Assembly (NCBI RefSeq): GCF_019285735.1
Contig: NZ_CP079107.1
Span: 3,906,001-3,970,000, forward strand
Length of the DNA: 64,000 bases
Direction of reading: 5' to 3'
DNA from: Paeniglutamicibacter sp. Y32M11
GTDB lineage: Bacteria; Actinomycetota; Actinomycetes; Actinomycetales; Micrococcaceae
The position numbers were made by a program, and so were the translations under genes. Shown here in pieces: positions 1 to 8,150 of this stretch (within the stretch, counting starts at the first letter, position 1; the number at the start of each line of letters is the position of its first letter). The notes beneath the pieces were generated by a model. It was not told the DNA's origin and made no database searches. It saw only the letters and a program-made list of their open reading frames with translations.

Positions 1-147
1 CTGGGCTGGCCCGGCGTCAAGGGCCACACCGTGAACTACATGTTCGAGGACCTCATCCCGGACCTGCGCAACGAGGGGCTGGGAGAAGCGGAGATCACCA
101 AGATCTTCGTCACCAATCCTGCCCAGTTCCTCACGCTCCAAGCCTAG
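1..147 (+). CDS. Phosphotriesterase-family hydrolase, C-terminal end only
   Basis: The window opens inside this gene. Frame 1 is open from the first base to a TAG at 145-147 and gives 48 residues beginning LGWPGVKGHTVNYMFEDLIP and ending ITKIFVTNPAQFLTLQA. The ending resembles the C-terminus of phosphotriesterase-related metal-dependent hydrolases (PTE/PLL, amidohydrolase superfamily), where a helix with I-x-x-I/M-x-V-x-N-P-x-R/Q-x-L/F follows the last metal-site loop. Those enzymes hydrolyse lactones, esters or phosphotriesters. The metal ligands lie outside the window, so the assignment rests on the tail alone. It runs in the same direction as the monooxygenase that starts 70 bases later and is probably cotranscribed with it. 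Other amidohydrolases could share this tail. Confidence 0.6.
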   Translation: MGWPGVKGHTVNYMFEDLIPDLRNEGLGEAEITKIFVTNPAQFLTLQA

Positions 148-217
148 TTTTCTTGGCCATCCCTTCCCCCTCACGCTTCTCGGGAATCACTTCCCACCCC
201 ACGAAAGAGACATCATC

Positions 218-1345
218 ATGAAGGCAACGGATCTTCAAAACCTCAACATCGCGATCATCGGAGCCGGTTACGGCGGTGCCGCGTCGGCCAAAGCCCTAAG
301 CCTGCTTGGAGCCACGGTCAACGTCTATGAACAGGCGAGCAAGATCGGCGAGGTCGGTGCCGGCATCGGTCTGCGTCCCTCGACCATGGATCGCTTCCGC
401 CAGTGGGGCAGCTTCGAGGCCATCGCTGCCGTCAGCTCGCCGAGCGACACCTTCGAGATCCTCACGGCCGACAACAATCCGATCATGGAAGAAGCCTGGC
501 CCGGGATCAACGACTTCGAGGTTGAAACCAAGACCCATCTGATCCACCGCGGAGACTTCATCGACGCACTGATCGGCGTCCTGCCCGAGGGCATGGTCCA
601 CCTCGGCCACAAGTTGATAGAAATTCAGGATCAGGGCGCCACCTCCGTGCTCACCTTCGCCAACGGCACCGTGGTCGAGGCAGATCTGGTCATCGGTGCC
701 GACGGCATCAAGTCGGTGGTGCGCAAGGCACTGTTTGGCGATAACCAGCCGGTCTTCTCCGGCGAGCACGCCTACCGCGCGGTCATTTCCATGGAGGAAG
801 CCGCAGACATGATCAACGATGACAATCTGCGGATGTTCATTGGCCGTGGCACCAAGGTCTACCTTCTGCCATTGCGCCACCGCAACCAACTCTCCTTCGA
901 CATCACCGCACTGTGCCCGGACTCCACCTGGGCCCCGGAGGTCTCCAAGGAACAGCTGTTGGCCACTGTGGCAGGTTTTGATGAGCGCATCGTGGCGATG
1001 GCGCGGAATTTGGACATGGACACCGTCTCCATCCGCGCCGTGTACGACATCAACCCGGTGGACAGCTGGCACACGGATTCGGTGGTGATCATGGGCGACG
1101 CCGCCCACGCCATGCTGCACCACCAGGGACAGGGTGCCAACTCGGCGATCATGGACGCCGGCGCTCTGGCCGACGCACTGCTTGAGGCCGATTCGGTCGC
1201 CGAAGCCCTGGCCCTGTTCCAGGCGACTCGCAAGCCGGTGACCGATGAGCTGCAGCGCATCTCGCGTTCGGGCTGGTCCGAGGACGAGCTCAATGAGGTC
1301 TTCCCCGGACAGAAACCAGCATCCCAGTCGAAAGTAGAGGTCTAA
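218..1345 (+). CDS. FAD-dependent aromatic hydroxylase (class A flavin monooxygenase)
   Basis: A 375-residue single-component NAD(P)H-dependent flavin monooxygenase of the salicylate/6-hydroxynicotinate hydroxylase type, expected to add one oxygen to an aromatic ring in the cytoplasm. The dinucleotide fold GAGYGG is at residues 16-21. An RGD segment at 111-113 and a DG motif in VIGADGIKS (about 158-166) follow. The flavin GD motif is in IMGDAAHAMLHHQGQGAN (about 291-308). Length and motif order are normal for the class. An AAAGAGA stretch about 8 bases before the ATG serves as ribosome site. The esterase begins 5 bases after the stop, so the two are an operon. The substrate cannot be read from sequence. 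Closest by eye to NicC/salicylate hydroxylase, but no gene name is justified. Confidence 0.85.
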   Translation: MKATDLQNLNIAIIGAGYGGAASAKALSLLGATVNVYEQASKIGEVGAGIGLRPSTMDRFRQWGSFEAIAAVSSPSDTFEILTADNNPIMEEAWPGINDFEVETKTHLIHRGDFIDALIGVLPEGMVHLGHKLIEIQDQGATSVLTFANGTVVEADLVIGADGIKSVVRKALFGDNQPVFSGEHAYRAVISMEEAADMINDDNLRMFIGRGTKVYLLPLRHRNQLSFDITALCPDSTWAPEVSKEQLLATVAGFDERIVAMARNLDMDTVSIRAVYDINPVDSWHTDSVVIMGDAAHAMLHHQGQGANSAIMDAGALADALLEADSVAEALALFQATRKPVTDELQRISRSGWSEDELNEVFPGQKPASQSKVEV

Positions 1346-1350
1346 GCTCC

Positions 1351-2274
1351 ATGTCTATTCATCCCGAAATTGCCAAGATCTTGGCCATGATCCCGGCACC
1401 CGACGGTTCGCCACTTGACCCGGTAGCGATGCGCGCCGGAGAGGCCGCGCACGTCGGCCCGCTTGCCGATCGCCTGCCGATGTTCAAGGTCGAAGACATC
1501 AACGCCGACACCGCAGCCGGCCAAGTGCCAGTGCGGATCTACACCCCCGATGCCGCCGACTCCCACGGGGTGCTGGTCTACGTCCACGGTGGAGCATTCT
1601 TCCTGGGTTCCTTGGACACCCACGACCACGTCGCCCGTGCCCTAGCCAAGGAAACCGGCCACAAGGTTATCTCGGTCGGCTACCGGCTGTCACCCGAGGC
1701 GCTCTTCCCGGCCGGCCTAGATGACTGCTACGCGGTACTGCGCTGGGTGGCGGAAAACGGCCAGAACCTCGGCTGGAACTCCCAGAACCTGGCGATTGCC
1801 GGGGACAGCTCCGGTGGAACGTTTGCCGCCGCCATCGCGGCCAAGGCGCACGACGACGAATTTACCGCCCTCACACACCAAATCCTCTTCTACCCCTCAC
1901 TGGATCTGGACTTCGATGTTGATCGCTACCCCTCGATGCGCGAAAACGCCGTCGGATACGGATTGGAGACCGCAGGCCTTGCGCCCTTCAATTCCTTCTA
2001 CCTGAACAGCGGCGCGAATCCGGCAGACCCGTTGGTCTCCCCGATCAAGCGTGCGGATGTTTCCGGCCTGGCGCCGGCGCTGGTCATCACCGCCGAATTT
2101 GATCCGCTGCGCGACGAGGGCGAGCTCTACGCCAAGCGCCTGAAAGAGGCCGGCGTGGAAACGACGTTGAGCCGCTACGCGGGTGCGAACCACGGTTTCG
2201 TGCAGAACTTCTCCTGGATCCCGGAGTTCGCGAAGGCCTTTGTCGAAACCGGAGCATTCCTGAACAAGGGTTAA
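1351..2274 (+). CDS. Alpha/beta hydrolase, hormone-sensitive-lipase family esterase
   Basis: A 307-residue cytosolic carboxylesterase of the HSL (bacterial family IV) group. The oxyanion-hole motif HGGAFF lies at residues 79-84, the nucleophile elbow GDSSGG at 151-156 (Ser153), the acid in EFDPLRDEG (Asp251) and the base in GANHGF (His281). All catalytic parts are present and the length is standard. The ATG is 5 bases after the flavin monooxygenase stop, so translation is probably coupled and the two likely act in one pathway, either releasing an acyl group before hydroxylation or opening a lactone afterwards. Family members act on short acyl esters, and the real substrate is unknown. A perfect 40-base palindrome follows the stop. 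Confidence 0.88.
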   Translation: MSIHPEIAKILAMIPAPDGSPLDPVAMRAGEAAHVGPLADRLPMFKVEDINADTAAGQVPVRIYTPDAADSHGVLVYVHGGAFFLGSLDTHDHVARALAKETGHKVISVGYRLSPEALFPAGLDDCYAVLRWVAENGQNLGWNSQNLAIAGDSSGGTFAAAIAAKAHDDEFTALTHQILFYPSLDLDFDVDRYPSMRENAVGYGLETAGLAPFNSFYLNSGANPADPLVSPIKRADVSGLAPALVITAEFDPLRDEGELYAKRLKEAGVETTLSRYAGANHGFVQNFSWIPEFAKAFVETGAFLNKG

Positions 2275-2293
2275 TCCCCCACCCTCGTTACCT

Positions 2294-2333
2294 CAGGAGG
2301 CGGCACGAACCACGTGGTTCGTGCCGCCTCCTG
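2294..2333. terminator. Perfect 40-base palindrome (hairpin) after the esterase gene
   Basis: Arms CAGGAGGCGGCACGAACC and GGTTCGTGCCGCCTCCTG pair over 18 bases, and the ACGT between them is itself self-complementary, so the whole stretch is a perfect palindrome. It sits in the 140-base gap between the esterase and the MFS gene. There is no T-run, so it may act as a processing or attenuation hairpin rather than a classical terminator. It could separate the enzyme genes from the transporter. Confidence 0.65.
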
Positions 2334-2414
2334 CAATTCCAGAACCACCCTCTTGGCGCTCGCTCGCACATCAATCACCCGCTACCTTCACTCCCCCAAC
2401 CCTCAGGAACACAC

Positions 2415-3782
2415 ATGACAACGATCAATATCAGGGACTTCATCGCCGAGGCACGGTTCAACCGATTCCACGCCGGCATGTTGTTCTGGTCCTGCTTCAT
2501 CATCACCTTCGACATGTACGACCTCATCGTTTACGGCTCCGTCCTGCCGGTGCTGATGAAGGAATGGTCGATGGATCCGATCCAGGCCGGAGCCATCGGC
2601 AGTTACGGCATCTTCGGGATGATGGTCGGCGCGATTCTCTTTGGGATTCTCGCCGACAAGTTGGGGCGCAAGCGTGTACTCATGGCCAGCGTCATCCTCT
2701 TCTCACTCGCCTCGGCGCTGTGCGGCATCGCCCCCGGACCACTGGAGTTCTCAATCCTGCGCTTCCTGGGCGGCCTGGGCATCGGAGGCATCCTGCCGTG
2801 CCTGATCGCCATGCTCACCGACTACGCACCCAAAGGCCGGGCCAACACCTTCATCGCCGTGCTCATGTGCTTCTTTTCCGTGGGCGGCATCCTCGCGGCC
2901 TTCGTGTCGATGCTGTTGCTTCCGAGTCTCGGCTGGCACGCTGTCTACTTCGTTGCGGCTCTTCCTCTGCTGTTGTTGCCGTTTATGCACAAGTACTTCC
3001 TAGATTCCCCCGCCGTGCTTCTGGGCAAGGGCCGGATCAGCGAACTCCGCACTGCCCTGGCCAAGGTCAACCCGGCGGGCGAGCTGCGGGGAAATGTCGA
3101 ATTCACCGGCTTGCAGGACCGCGAAGCTGGCAGCCCCGTGCGCGCGCTATTCACCCACCGGCGCGCACTGGGGACCATCATGATCTGGGTCGCGTTTTTC
3201 ATGTGCCTGCTGATGATCAACGGGGTCTCGATCTGGCTGCCCAAGTTGATGGTCACCGCGGGGTACGCCCTAAATTCATCGCTGACCTTCATGATCGTGC
3301 TGAACGTGGGTGCCATCGCCGGCACCCTGTTGCTGGGCAAGCTCTCCGACAAATGGGGCGTCAAGAAGGTCCTGGTCCCGATGTTTGTCATCTCCGCCAT
3401 CTCGCTGACGCTGCTGGGCTACGGCAACAACATGGCCATTTTGCTGGTCTTGGTATTCATCACCGGTGCTTGCACCATGGGGGCGCAGAACATTTCCTAC
3501 TCGTTCGTTTCGCAGTACTACCCGTCCTTCATGCGATCAACCGCTATCGGCTTGGCTTCGGGCGTCGGGCGGCTCGGTGCCATTGTCGGCCCGACCTTCG
3601 GCGGTGTCCTGTTGACCATGAACCTACCGGTGCAGATGAACTTCCTCTTCTTCGCCATCCCGGGCCTCTTTGCCGCGTTGGCCTTCACGTTTGTTCCGCT
3701 TGCCTCCAGGGCACGCGGGGCGCAGGAGCGCGACAACGGCCCGGAAGCATTTGCCGCTAATTCCGCGTCGAGAGCCACATAG
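2415..3782 (+). CDS. MFS permease, aromatic acid:H+ symporter (AAHS) type
   Basis: A 455-residue inner-membrane permease with 12 predicted helices. The first helix carries FDMYDLIVYGSVLP, a variant of the D-G-Y/F-D motif of aromatic acid:proton symporters (PcaK/BenK/VanK type). The loop after helix 2 has GILADKLGRKRVLM, the MFS motif A. The second half repeats motif A as LGKLSDKWGVKKVL. Such carriers import benzoate, protocatechuate, vanillate and related acids. Its place right after the flavin hydroxylase and esterase suggests it brings in their substrate or a precursor. The ATG at 2415 has CAGGAA about 7 bases upstream. A general sugar-phosphate-like or shikimate-like MFS is a less likely alternative. 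Confidence 0.85.
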   Translation: MTTINIRDFIAEARFNRFHAGMLFWSCFIITFDMYDLIVYGSVLPVLMKEWSMDPIQAGAIGSYGIFGMMVGAILFGILADKLGRKRVLMASVILFSLASALCGIAPGPLEFSILRFLGGLGIGGILPCLIAMLTDYAPKGRANTFIAVLMCFFSVGGILAAFVSMLLLPSLGWHAVYFVAALPLLLLPFMHKYFLDSPAVLLGKGRISELRTALAKVNPAGELRGNVEFTGLQDREAGSPVRALFTHRRALGTIMIWVAFFMCLLMINGVSIWLPKLMVTAGYALNSSLTFMIVLNVGAIAGTLLLGKLSDKWGVKKVLVPMFVISAISLTLLGYGNNMAILLVLVFITGACTMGAQNISYSFVSQYYPSFMRSTAIGLASGVGRLGAIVGPTFGGVLLTMNLPVQMNFLFFAIPGLFAALAFTFVPLASRARGAQERDNGPEAFAANSASRAT

Positions 3783-3874
3783 GGAACCGGGCATCGCACC
3801 TTCCCGGCCGGTTCCGCCACCCACCGGCACGATACCTGTCAACCAACCACAGCAGTTATTCAAGGAGGAATACC

Positions 3875-5101
3875 ATGGTCACAGAACAACTAGAGACCGG
3901 CACCGGTAGCGGTCGCCGTACATTTCTGGCGGGCAGCATTGGAGCGCTGGGTGCACTCACGCTCGCAGGCTGCGTACCCGCCGCCGGGATCGAAGCATCC
4001 GCTGGCCCGGCGACGGTGACTCGTGCCGATTCCGCGGAGCCGTCGGGAACTCCCCTGGCCGCCGAATCGGCGGCGGTGACGACCCGTACCCGAGTGGTGC
4101 TGCTCGGCACCGCTGGCGGCCCGGCGATTGTGGAAAATTCGCGCTGCGGAATCAGCACGGCGGTGCTCTACGGCGACCGCGTGTATCTGGTGGATCTGGG
4201 CCATGCCTCCCATAACCGCATGATCGATGCGGGCCTAGCCTCCGAAACCCCGGGCGCGGGGTCATTCGCACGTGTCCGCGGGATCTTCTTCACCCACCTG
4301 CACAGCGACCACACCGTCGAGTGGCCCGCGGTGTATGCCACGGGCGCACAAAACGTGGTCGGCCGGACGTGGGAGGATCCAATCCGGGTCTTCGGCCCGG
4401 GCGATCGCGGAACCCTGCCCCGCCTGAACCCACCCGGTCGGAAGGCACCGGAGGTGTTTGGCCCTGAATCGCCCACTCCGGGCATTGTAGGCACCACCGC
4501 GCTGCTTCGGCAGGCCTTCGCTGCGGACTTCAACGACCGCATGCGCGATAGCAACTTCGGCAACCCCGATGCCACTTTCGAAATCCAGGACATCGATCTG
4601 GACGGCGTCTGGGATATTGATCCGGACGGCGTGCCGCCTCGTCTGGACAAGCCCCTCGAGATCTGGCAGGACGGCGACGTCAAGATCACGGCCACCCTGG
4701 TTGACCACCACCCCACTGCGCCGGCGTTTGCTTATCGCTTCGACACCCCCGATGGATCGGTGGTGGTATCGGGCGACACCAATGTCAGCGCGAACCTCAT
4801 TGACCTCGCGAGGGGTTGCGACGTGCTGGTCCATGAGGTCATCGACCCGGCCTATGTGGATCGGGTTGCCGCAAACCTTCCGGAAGAGGCCAGGGAGCCG
4901 TTGAAGAAGCACCTGCTCGAATCGCACACCACCATTGAGCAGGTCGGGCGGGACGTCGCCGAGAAGGCGGGTGCCAAAACCCTGGTGCTCTCGCACCTGG
5001 TGCCCGGCAACAATCCGGTCGAATCCTGGCAGCGCGCCCAGGAGGGATACTCCGGGAAACTGATCGTGGGAACAGACCTGAGACAGGTCCCGGTCGGATA
5101 G
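3875..5101 (+). CDS. Exported metallo-beta-lactamase-fold hydrolase (Tat lipoprotein)
   Basis: 408 residues. The N-terminus has a twin-arginine signal (RRTFLAG, Arg14-Arg15), a hydrophobic stretch and a lipobox LAGC with Cys33, so the mature protein should be a folded, membrane-anchored lipoprotein on the outer face. The MBL metal motif FFTHLHSDHT is at about 138-147. A GDTN aspartate site and late LSHLVPG complete the fold, closest to the RNase Z/AtsA-like (arylsulfatase, lactonase) subgroup rather than beta-lactamases. The ATG at 3875 follows a strong AAGGAGGAA. It is the last gene of the plus-strand run and is followed by a long hairpin. It could process an ester, sulfate or lactone outside the cell before MFS uptake. 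The substrate is not known. Confidence 0.85.
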   Translation: MVTEQLETGTGSGRRTFLAGSIGALGALTLAGCVPAAGIEASAGPATVTRADSAEPSGTPLAAESAAVTTRTRVVLLGTAGGPAIVENSRCGISTAVLYGDRVYLVDLGHASHNRMIDAGLASETPGAGSFARVRGIFFTHLHSDHTVEWPAVYATGAQNVVGRTWEDPIRVFGPGDRGTLPRLNPPGRKAPEVFGPESPTPGIVGTTALLRQAFAADFNDRMRDSNFGNPDATFEIQDIDLDGVWDIDPDGVPPRLDKPLEIWQDGDVKITATLVDHHPTAPAFAYRFDTPDGSVVVSGDTNVSANLIDLARGCDVLVHEVIDPAYVDRVAANLPEEAREPLKKHLLESHTTIEQVGRDVAEKAGAKTLVLSHLVPGNNPVESWQRAQEGYSGKLIVGTDLRQVPVG

Positions 5102-5145
5102 ATCGCCCTGCCCAACACCTAGGTTCGAAGCACGGGGACAGGACA

Positions 5146-5181
5146 AGCGGCGGCGCGCATCAGTGGATGCGCGCCGCCGCT
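5146..5181. terminator. Bidirectional hairpin between convergent genes
   Basis: Perfect 16-base arms AGCGGCGGCGCGCATC and GATGCGCGCCGCCGCT with an AGTG loop lie between the stop of the Tat-MBL gene and the stop of the convergent HD-domain gene, where a shared terminator is expected. No T-run is present on either side. Confidence 0.75.
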
Positions 5182-5203
5182 CTGCTCCCCGCGGGGTTCC
5201 GTA

Positions 5204-5842
5204 CTATTCGGCCCAGGCGGATCCCTGGATGACCTCCAAGAAGTCGCCACGCTGGAACCCCGGGACGAAGTGGGCCAGCACGTCGGCCTTCACGTTGCCA
5301 AAGGTCGTGTCGGGGCGGTCCTTGAGGCCGTTGGCAAACGCGGCCAAGATCTGGTTCTTGAAATCCGGGCGCGGGTGCGCCGCCACAACGGCATTGCGCT
5401 GCTCGTCGCTGATCGCGTCGTAGCCGATGCCCAGCACGTCGAGCTCGACGCCGCGGGTCACCAACGCGATTTCCGGTGCCATGTGCAGCGGGATTTCCGG
5501 GGTGGTGTGCAGCGCGATGCCCGACCAGACCTTGTCCGCAGCCTCGCCGGTGATGCCGTATTCACTCAGGAAGCGACGAGCCTCGTCGGCGGCGTCAATC
5601 TCGAAGCGCTGGTCGGTTCGGCGGTACTTGTCCGTGAGTCCGAGGTCATGGAACATGGCCCCGACGTACAGCAGCTCGGGATCGTATTGAAGCCCCTGCT
5701 CCTGGCCGCGCAGTGAACCGAAGATGAATACCCTGCGGGAGTGGTCATAGACGAGTTCGGTCGCCGCCCCGCGGAGCAGGTCGGTGGCGTCCTTGGCCAT
5801 CTTGCTGTCTGGGATCCGGATGCCTGCAATGGTCTCGGTCAT
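5204..5842 (-). CDS. HD-domain metal-dependent hydrolase (cyanamide-hydratase-like)
   Basis: 212 residues. The HD fold signature is visible as His34 in YDHSRRVFIFG, then the His-Asp pair in GAMFHDLGLT (65-66), and later ALHTTPEIPLHMAPE, which supplies the distal histidines. The pattern H...FHDLG...H is that of the small HD proteins related to fungal cyanamide hydratase and yeast Ddi2/3. Metal-dependent hydrolysis or hydration of a small molecule is therefore likely, but family members are mostly uncharacterised. It is transcribed divergently from a GlxA-type regulator 112 bases away, which is the probable controller. The ATG at 5842 fits the usual short lead before the first helix. Confidence 0.75.
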   Translation of the reverse strand: MTETIAGIRIPDSKMAKDATDLLRGAATELVYDHSRRVFIFGSLRGQEQGLQYDPELLYVGAMFHDLGLTDKYRRTDQRFEIDAADEARRFLSEYGITGEAADKVWSGIALHTTPEIPLHMAPEIALVTRGVELDVLGIGYDAISDEQRNAVVAAHPRPDFKNQILAAFANGLKDRPDTTFGNVKADVLAHFVPGFQRGDFLEVIQGSAWAE

Positions 5843-5954
5843 GGATGCTTGCCGCCTTCTGGGACTCGGTGTGTCATGGATGCTCCTTTCATCCTGCCCT
5901 GGCGGGCTATGCTGGCGACATGTCTATATTGCCTACTTTCCCTCAATTTCGGAC

Positions 5955-6929
5955 ATGAGCATGCGAATTGGATTGCTGGTCTTCGACGGCATGACCATGC
6001 TTGATGCCAGTGGGCCAGCAGAGGTGTTCAACCTCGCCGACCCCACACGGCAGCACTACGAGGTTGTTTATGTCTCCCCCGCAGGTGGGCCGGTGGTGTC
6101 ATCCTCGGGGCTCGAACTCTCGCGGACGCTCGCCGCCGCCACTGTCGGAGACATAGACACGTTACTGGTGGTCGGAGGGCCATCCCTGCCGGATGACGGG
6201 TTGCCTCCGAAGCTTTTAGAAGCCGTCAAAGATCTAACCGCCGGCGCGCGGCGGGTCGCATCGGTATGCACCGGGGCATTTGTTTTGGCGGAGCTGGGCT
6301 ACCTCGATGGGCGGCGGGCCACCACTCATTGGCGCCACGCGCGCACCCTGGCGGCACGGTATCCGCTCATCAAGGTCGAAGAAGACGTCATCCATGTCCG
6401 CGATGGCCGCTATCTAACCTCCGCGGGCATCAGCGCGGGCATTGATTTGGCTCTCGCCATGGTCGAAGATGACCTCGGCGTCCAGACAGCGCGGGAAACT
6501 GCCCGCGAACTGGTGATGTTCATGCAACGACCCGGAGGCCAAACCCAGTTCTCGACGGCACTAAGCACCCCTCCAGTACAGAACGGTCTGTTGCGGGCTC
6601 TCATGGATTCGGTCTTGGCCGATCCCGCCGACGCGCACACCGTGGCCTCGATGGCGGCGGCCGCCGGGGTGAGCGTGCGCCATCTGAACCGGATGTTCAG
6701 AGCTGAAGCAGGAACGACGCCGGCTCGCTGGATCGAACGGGTGCGCGTCGATGCGGCACGATCGCTCATCCTCGACGGCCACCGAATGACGCTCGTGGCG
6801 CAGCTCAGCGGATTCGGCAGCGACGAGACGCTCCGACGGGCGTTCGCCCGCCAACTCGACACCACACCGACCAGCTTCCGCGACCGCTTTACCACGACCC
6901 GAAAAGATAGCGGAGTCACCGGCGATTAG
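5955..6929 (+). CDS. GlxA-family transcriptional regulator (DJ-1/PfpI domain + AraC HTH)
   Basis: Start taken at ATG 5955, giving 324 residues beginning MSMRIGLLVFDGMTMLDASG, the normal beginning of the DJ-1/PfpI domain. The open frame extends upstream, but that part has no homologous look. The N-terminal half holds the class I amidotransferase-like fold with ASVCTGAFVLAELGYLDGRR (nucleophile-elbow cysteine retained) and ATTHW. The C-terminal third is an AraC/XylS double HTH, with VASMAAAAGVSVRHLNRMF and the second helix GFGSDETLRRAF. Such proteins are DNA-binding activators that sense small molecules through the DJ-1 domain. It is divergent from the HD-domain gene and upstream of two more hydrolases, so it may control one or several of them. 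Confidence 0.87.
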   Translation: MSMRIGLLVFDGMTMLDASGPAEVFNLADPTRQHYEVVYVSPAGGPVVSSSGLELSRTLAAATVGDIDTLLVVGGPSLPDDGLPPKLLEAVKDLTAGARRVASVCTGAFVLAELGYLDGRRATTHWRHARTLAARYPLIKVEEDVIHVRDGRYLTSAGISAGIDLALAMVEDDLGVQTARETARELVMFMQRPGGQTQFSTALSTPPVQNGLLRALMDSVLADPADAHTVASMAAAAGVSVRHLNRMFRAEAGTTPARWIERVRVDAARSLILDGHRMTLVAQLSGFGSDETLRRAFARQLDTTPTSFRDRFTTTRKDSGVTGD

Positions 6930-7006
6930 CTCAGCGGAAGACGGCCTTGTCATCGCGGCCCGGGCCACGCGAAGCCCAGAACGGTGGGAACGGGCAGGGG
7001 AATCCG

Positions 7007-7948
7007 TCAGTTGGCCGCTTTCGCCGCCCGACGGTAGCCATCCAGCGTGGTGAAGAAGGGAGATGGCTCCAGCGTCGGATCCCCGGTGTAACCGATTTCT
7101 CGGGCTACGGACTCGAACGGCGAATAGGCCGAGTCGGATTCCGTCAGGCCAGCTTCCAATGCCTTGTGTGCTGCGGCGGCAACCCGGGCCTCAATATCGA
7201 TGGCTTCCTGCAGCGCCTTCTGGGCACCCACGGCATCCAGTTCGACGTCGTAGGCGACGCCATCGGCGCCCTTGTACGGGTGGCCAAGGTATAGGTGATT
7301 GGGGCGCACCTCATCGCGCAGGTACTCCAATGATGTGCGGTAGGCCGCCGGGTCCTCATAGCCTGGGAAACCATTGGCCGCCCCATGGATCTGCACCGCA
7401 TCTCCCACAAAGACCGAATTCTGCCCGTCCACCACGTAGGCAACGGAGCCCTCGGTATGCCCGGGAATGTGGTGCACCGAGACGGTGACATCTCCGCCAA
7501 GAGAAATGATTTCGCCGCCGCTCACCAGGATGCTTGGCTCCATCTCTCCGGAAATCACGATGTTGGCGGCCTTTTTCTGATCAGCAACACCATTCGGTTC
7601 CTTGAGGTACTGCGCCCGCACATCAATGTATTGATCCAGATGGGCGGCCCGCGAACGCAGCAAGGGAGCATCCTTCTCGTGGATCACGACCTTGGCGCGT
7701 CGGCCGGTGAGCTCCCAGAGGGCAACGGCGCCACCCATGTGGTCGATATGCCCGTGGGTCAGCAGGATCCACCGAACGTCTTCGATGTTCCGCCCGAGTT
7801 TCTTGAGCTCTTCCACCATGCCCTCGGCGGGCGAGGAAGAGATCCCGGTGTCAATGATGGCCGGTTCGGGAGCATCGATAAAAAAGCTGTAGAGACCAAA
7901 ACGGCCCCAAGGAGATACCAGTGGGTGGACGTTAACTACTTGGCTCAT
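7007..7948 (-). CDS. MBL-fold metallo-hydrolase (cytosolic)
   Basis: 313 residues without a signal peptide. The metal-binding motif THGHIDHMGG lies at residues 64-73, IPGHTEGSVAYV supplies the next histidine, VGDAVQIHG the bridging aspartate and YLGHPYKG the last histidine, so both zinc sites look complete. The general type is a glyoxalase II/quorum-quenching-lactonase-like hydrolase, but no subgroup can be named safely. CAGGAGAG precedes the ATG. Divergent from the CocE/NonD esterase, it shares a 200-base control region that includes a perfect TATAAT. This is the second MBL enzyme within 4 kb, which supports a catabolic role in ester or lactone opening. Confidence 0.85.
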   Translation of the reverse strand: MSQVVNVHPLVSPWGRFGLYSFFIDAPEPAIIDTGISSSPAEGMVEELKKLGRNIEDVRWILLTHGHIDHMGGAVALWELTGRRAKVVIHEKDAPLLRSRAAHLDQYIDVRAQYLKEPNGVADQKKAANIVISGEMEPSILVSGGEIISLGGDVTVSVHHIPGHTEGSVAYVVDGQNSVFVGDAVQIHGAANGFPGYEDPAAYRTSLEYLRDEVRPNHLYLGHPYKGADGVAYDVELDAVGAQKALQEAIDIEARVAAAAHKALEAGLTESDSAYSPFESVAREIGYTGDPTLEPSPFFTTLDGYRRAAKAAN

Positions 7949-8058
7949 GCTCGGGCTACTCTCCTGATGTGGCGGGGCGGCTTCATCATCGTCGAGACTA
8001 GTTCACCTCTATTCCATGAACCAGCGACAATGACCGCGTGGTCTTGCACATGGCTACT

Positions 8059-8070
8059 TTATTATAATAA
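8059..8070. promoter_or_regulatory. Perfect 12-base AT palindrome containing a consensus -10 box
   Basis: TTATTATAATAA is fully self-complementary and contains TATAAT at 8063-8068. It lies in the divergent control region between the MBL hydrolase and the CocE esterase and stands out as the only strongly AT-rich stretch nearby. A convincing -35 at 16-18 bases is not visible, as expected for an activator-dependent promoter. Because the site is symmetric it could serve either gene. Confidence 0.5.
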
Positions 8071-8150
8071 TATGTTTATGTCACGCCTGATGTGTGTGCC
8101 AGCCAGGTGAACACTTGGCTCAAGACGTTGCTAAGGAAGTTTCACCCCTC

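Noticed and set aside
2321-3760. 479-codon frame overlapping the AAHS permease
   Set aside because: It starts inside the palindrome and has no hydrophobic segments, while the other frame gives a clean 12-helix permease.
7949-8093. Extra N-terminal exon-like extension of the CocE gene from ATG 8094
   Set aside because: The added 19 residues lie downstream of the presumed promoter but have no ribosome site or family match. ATG 8151 fits the family start.
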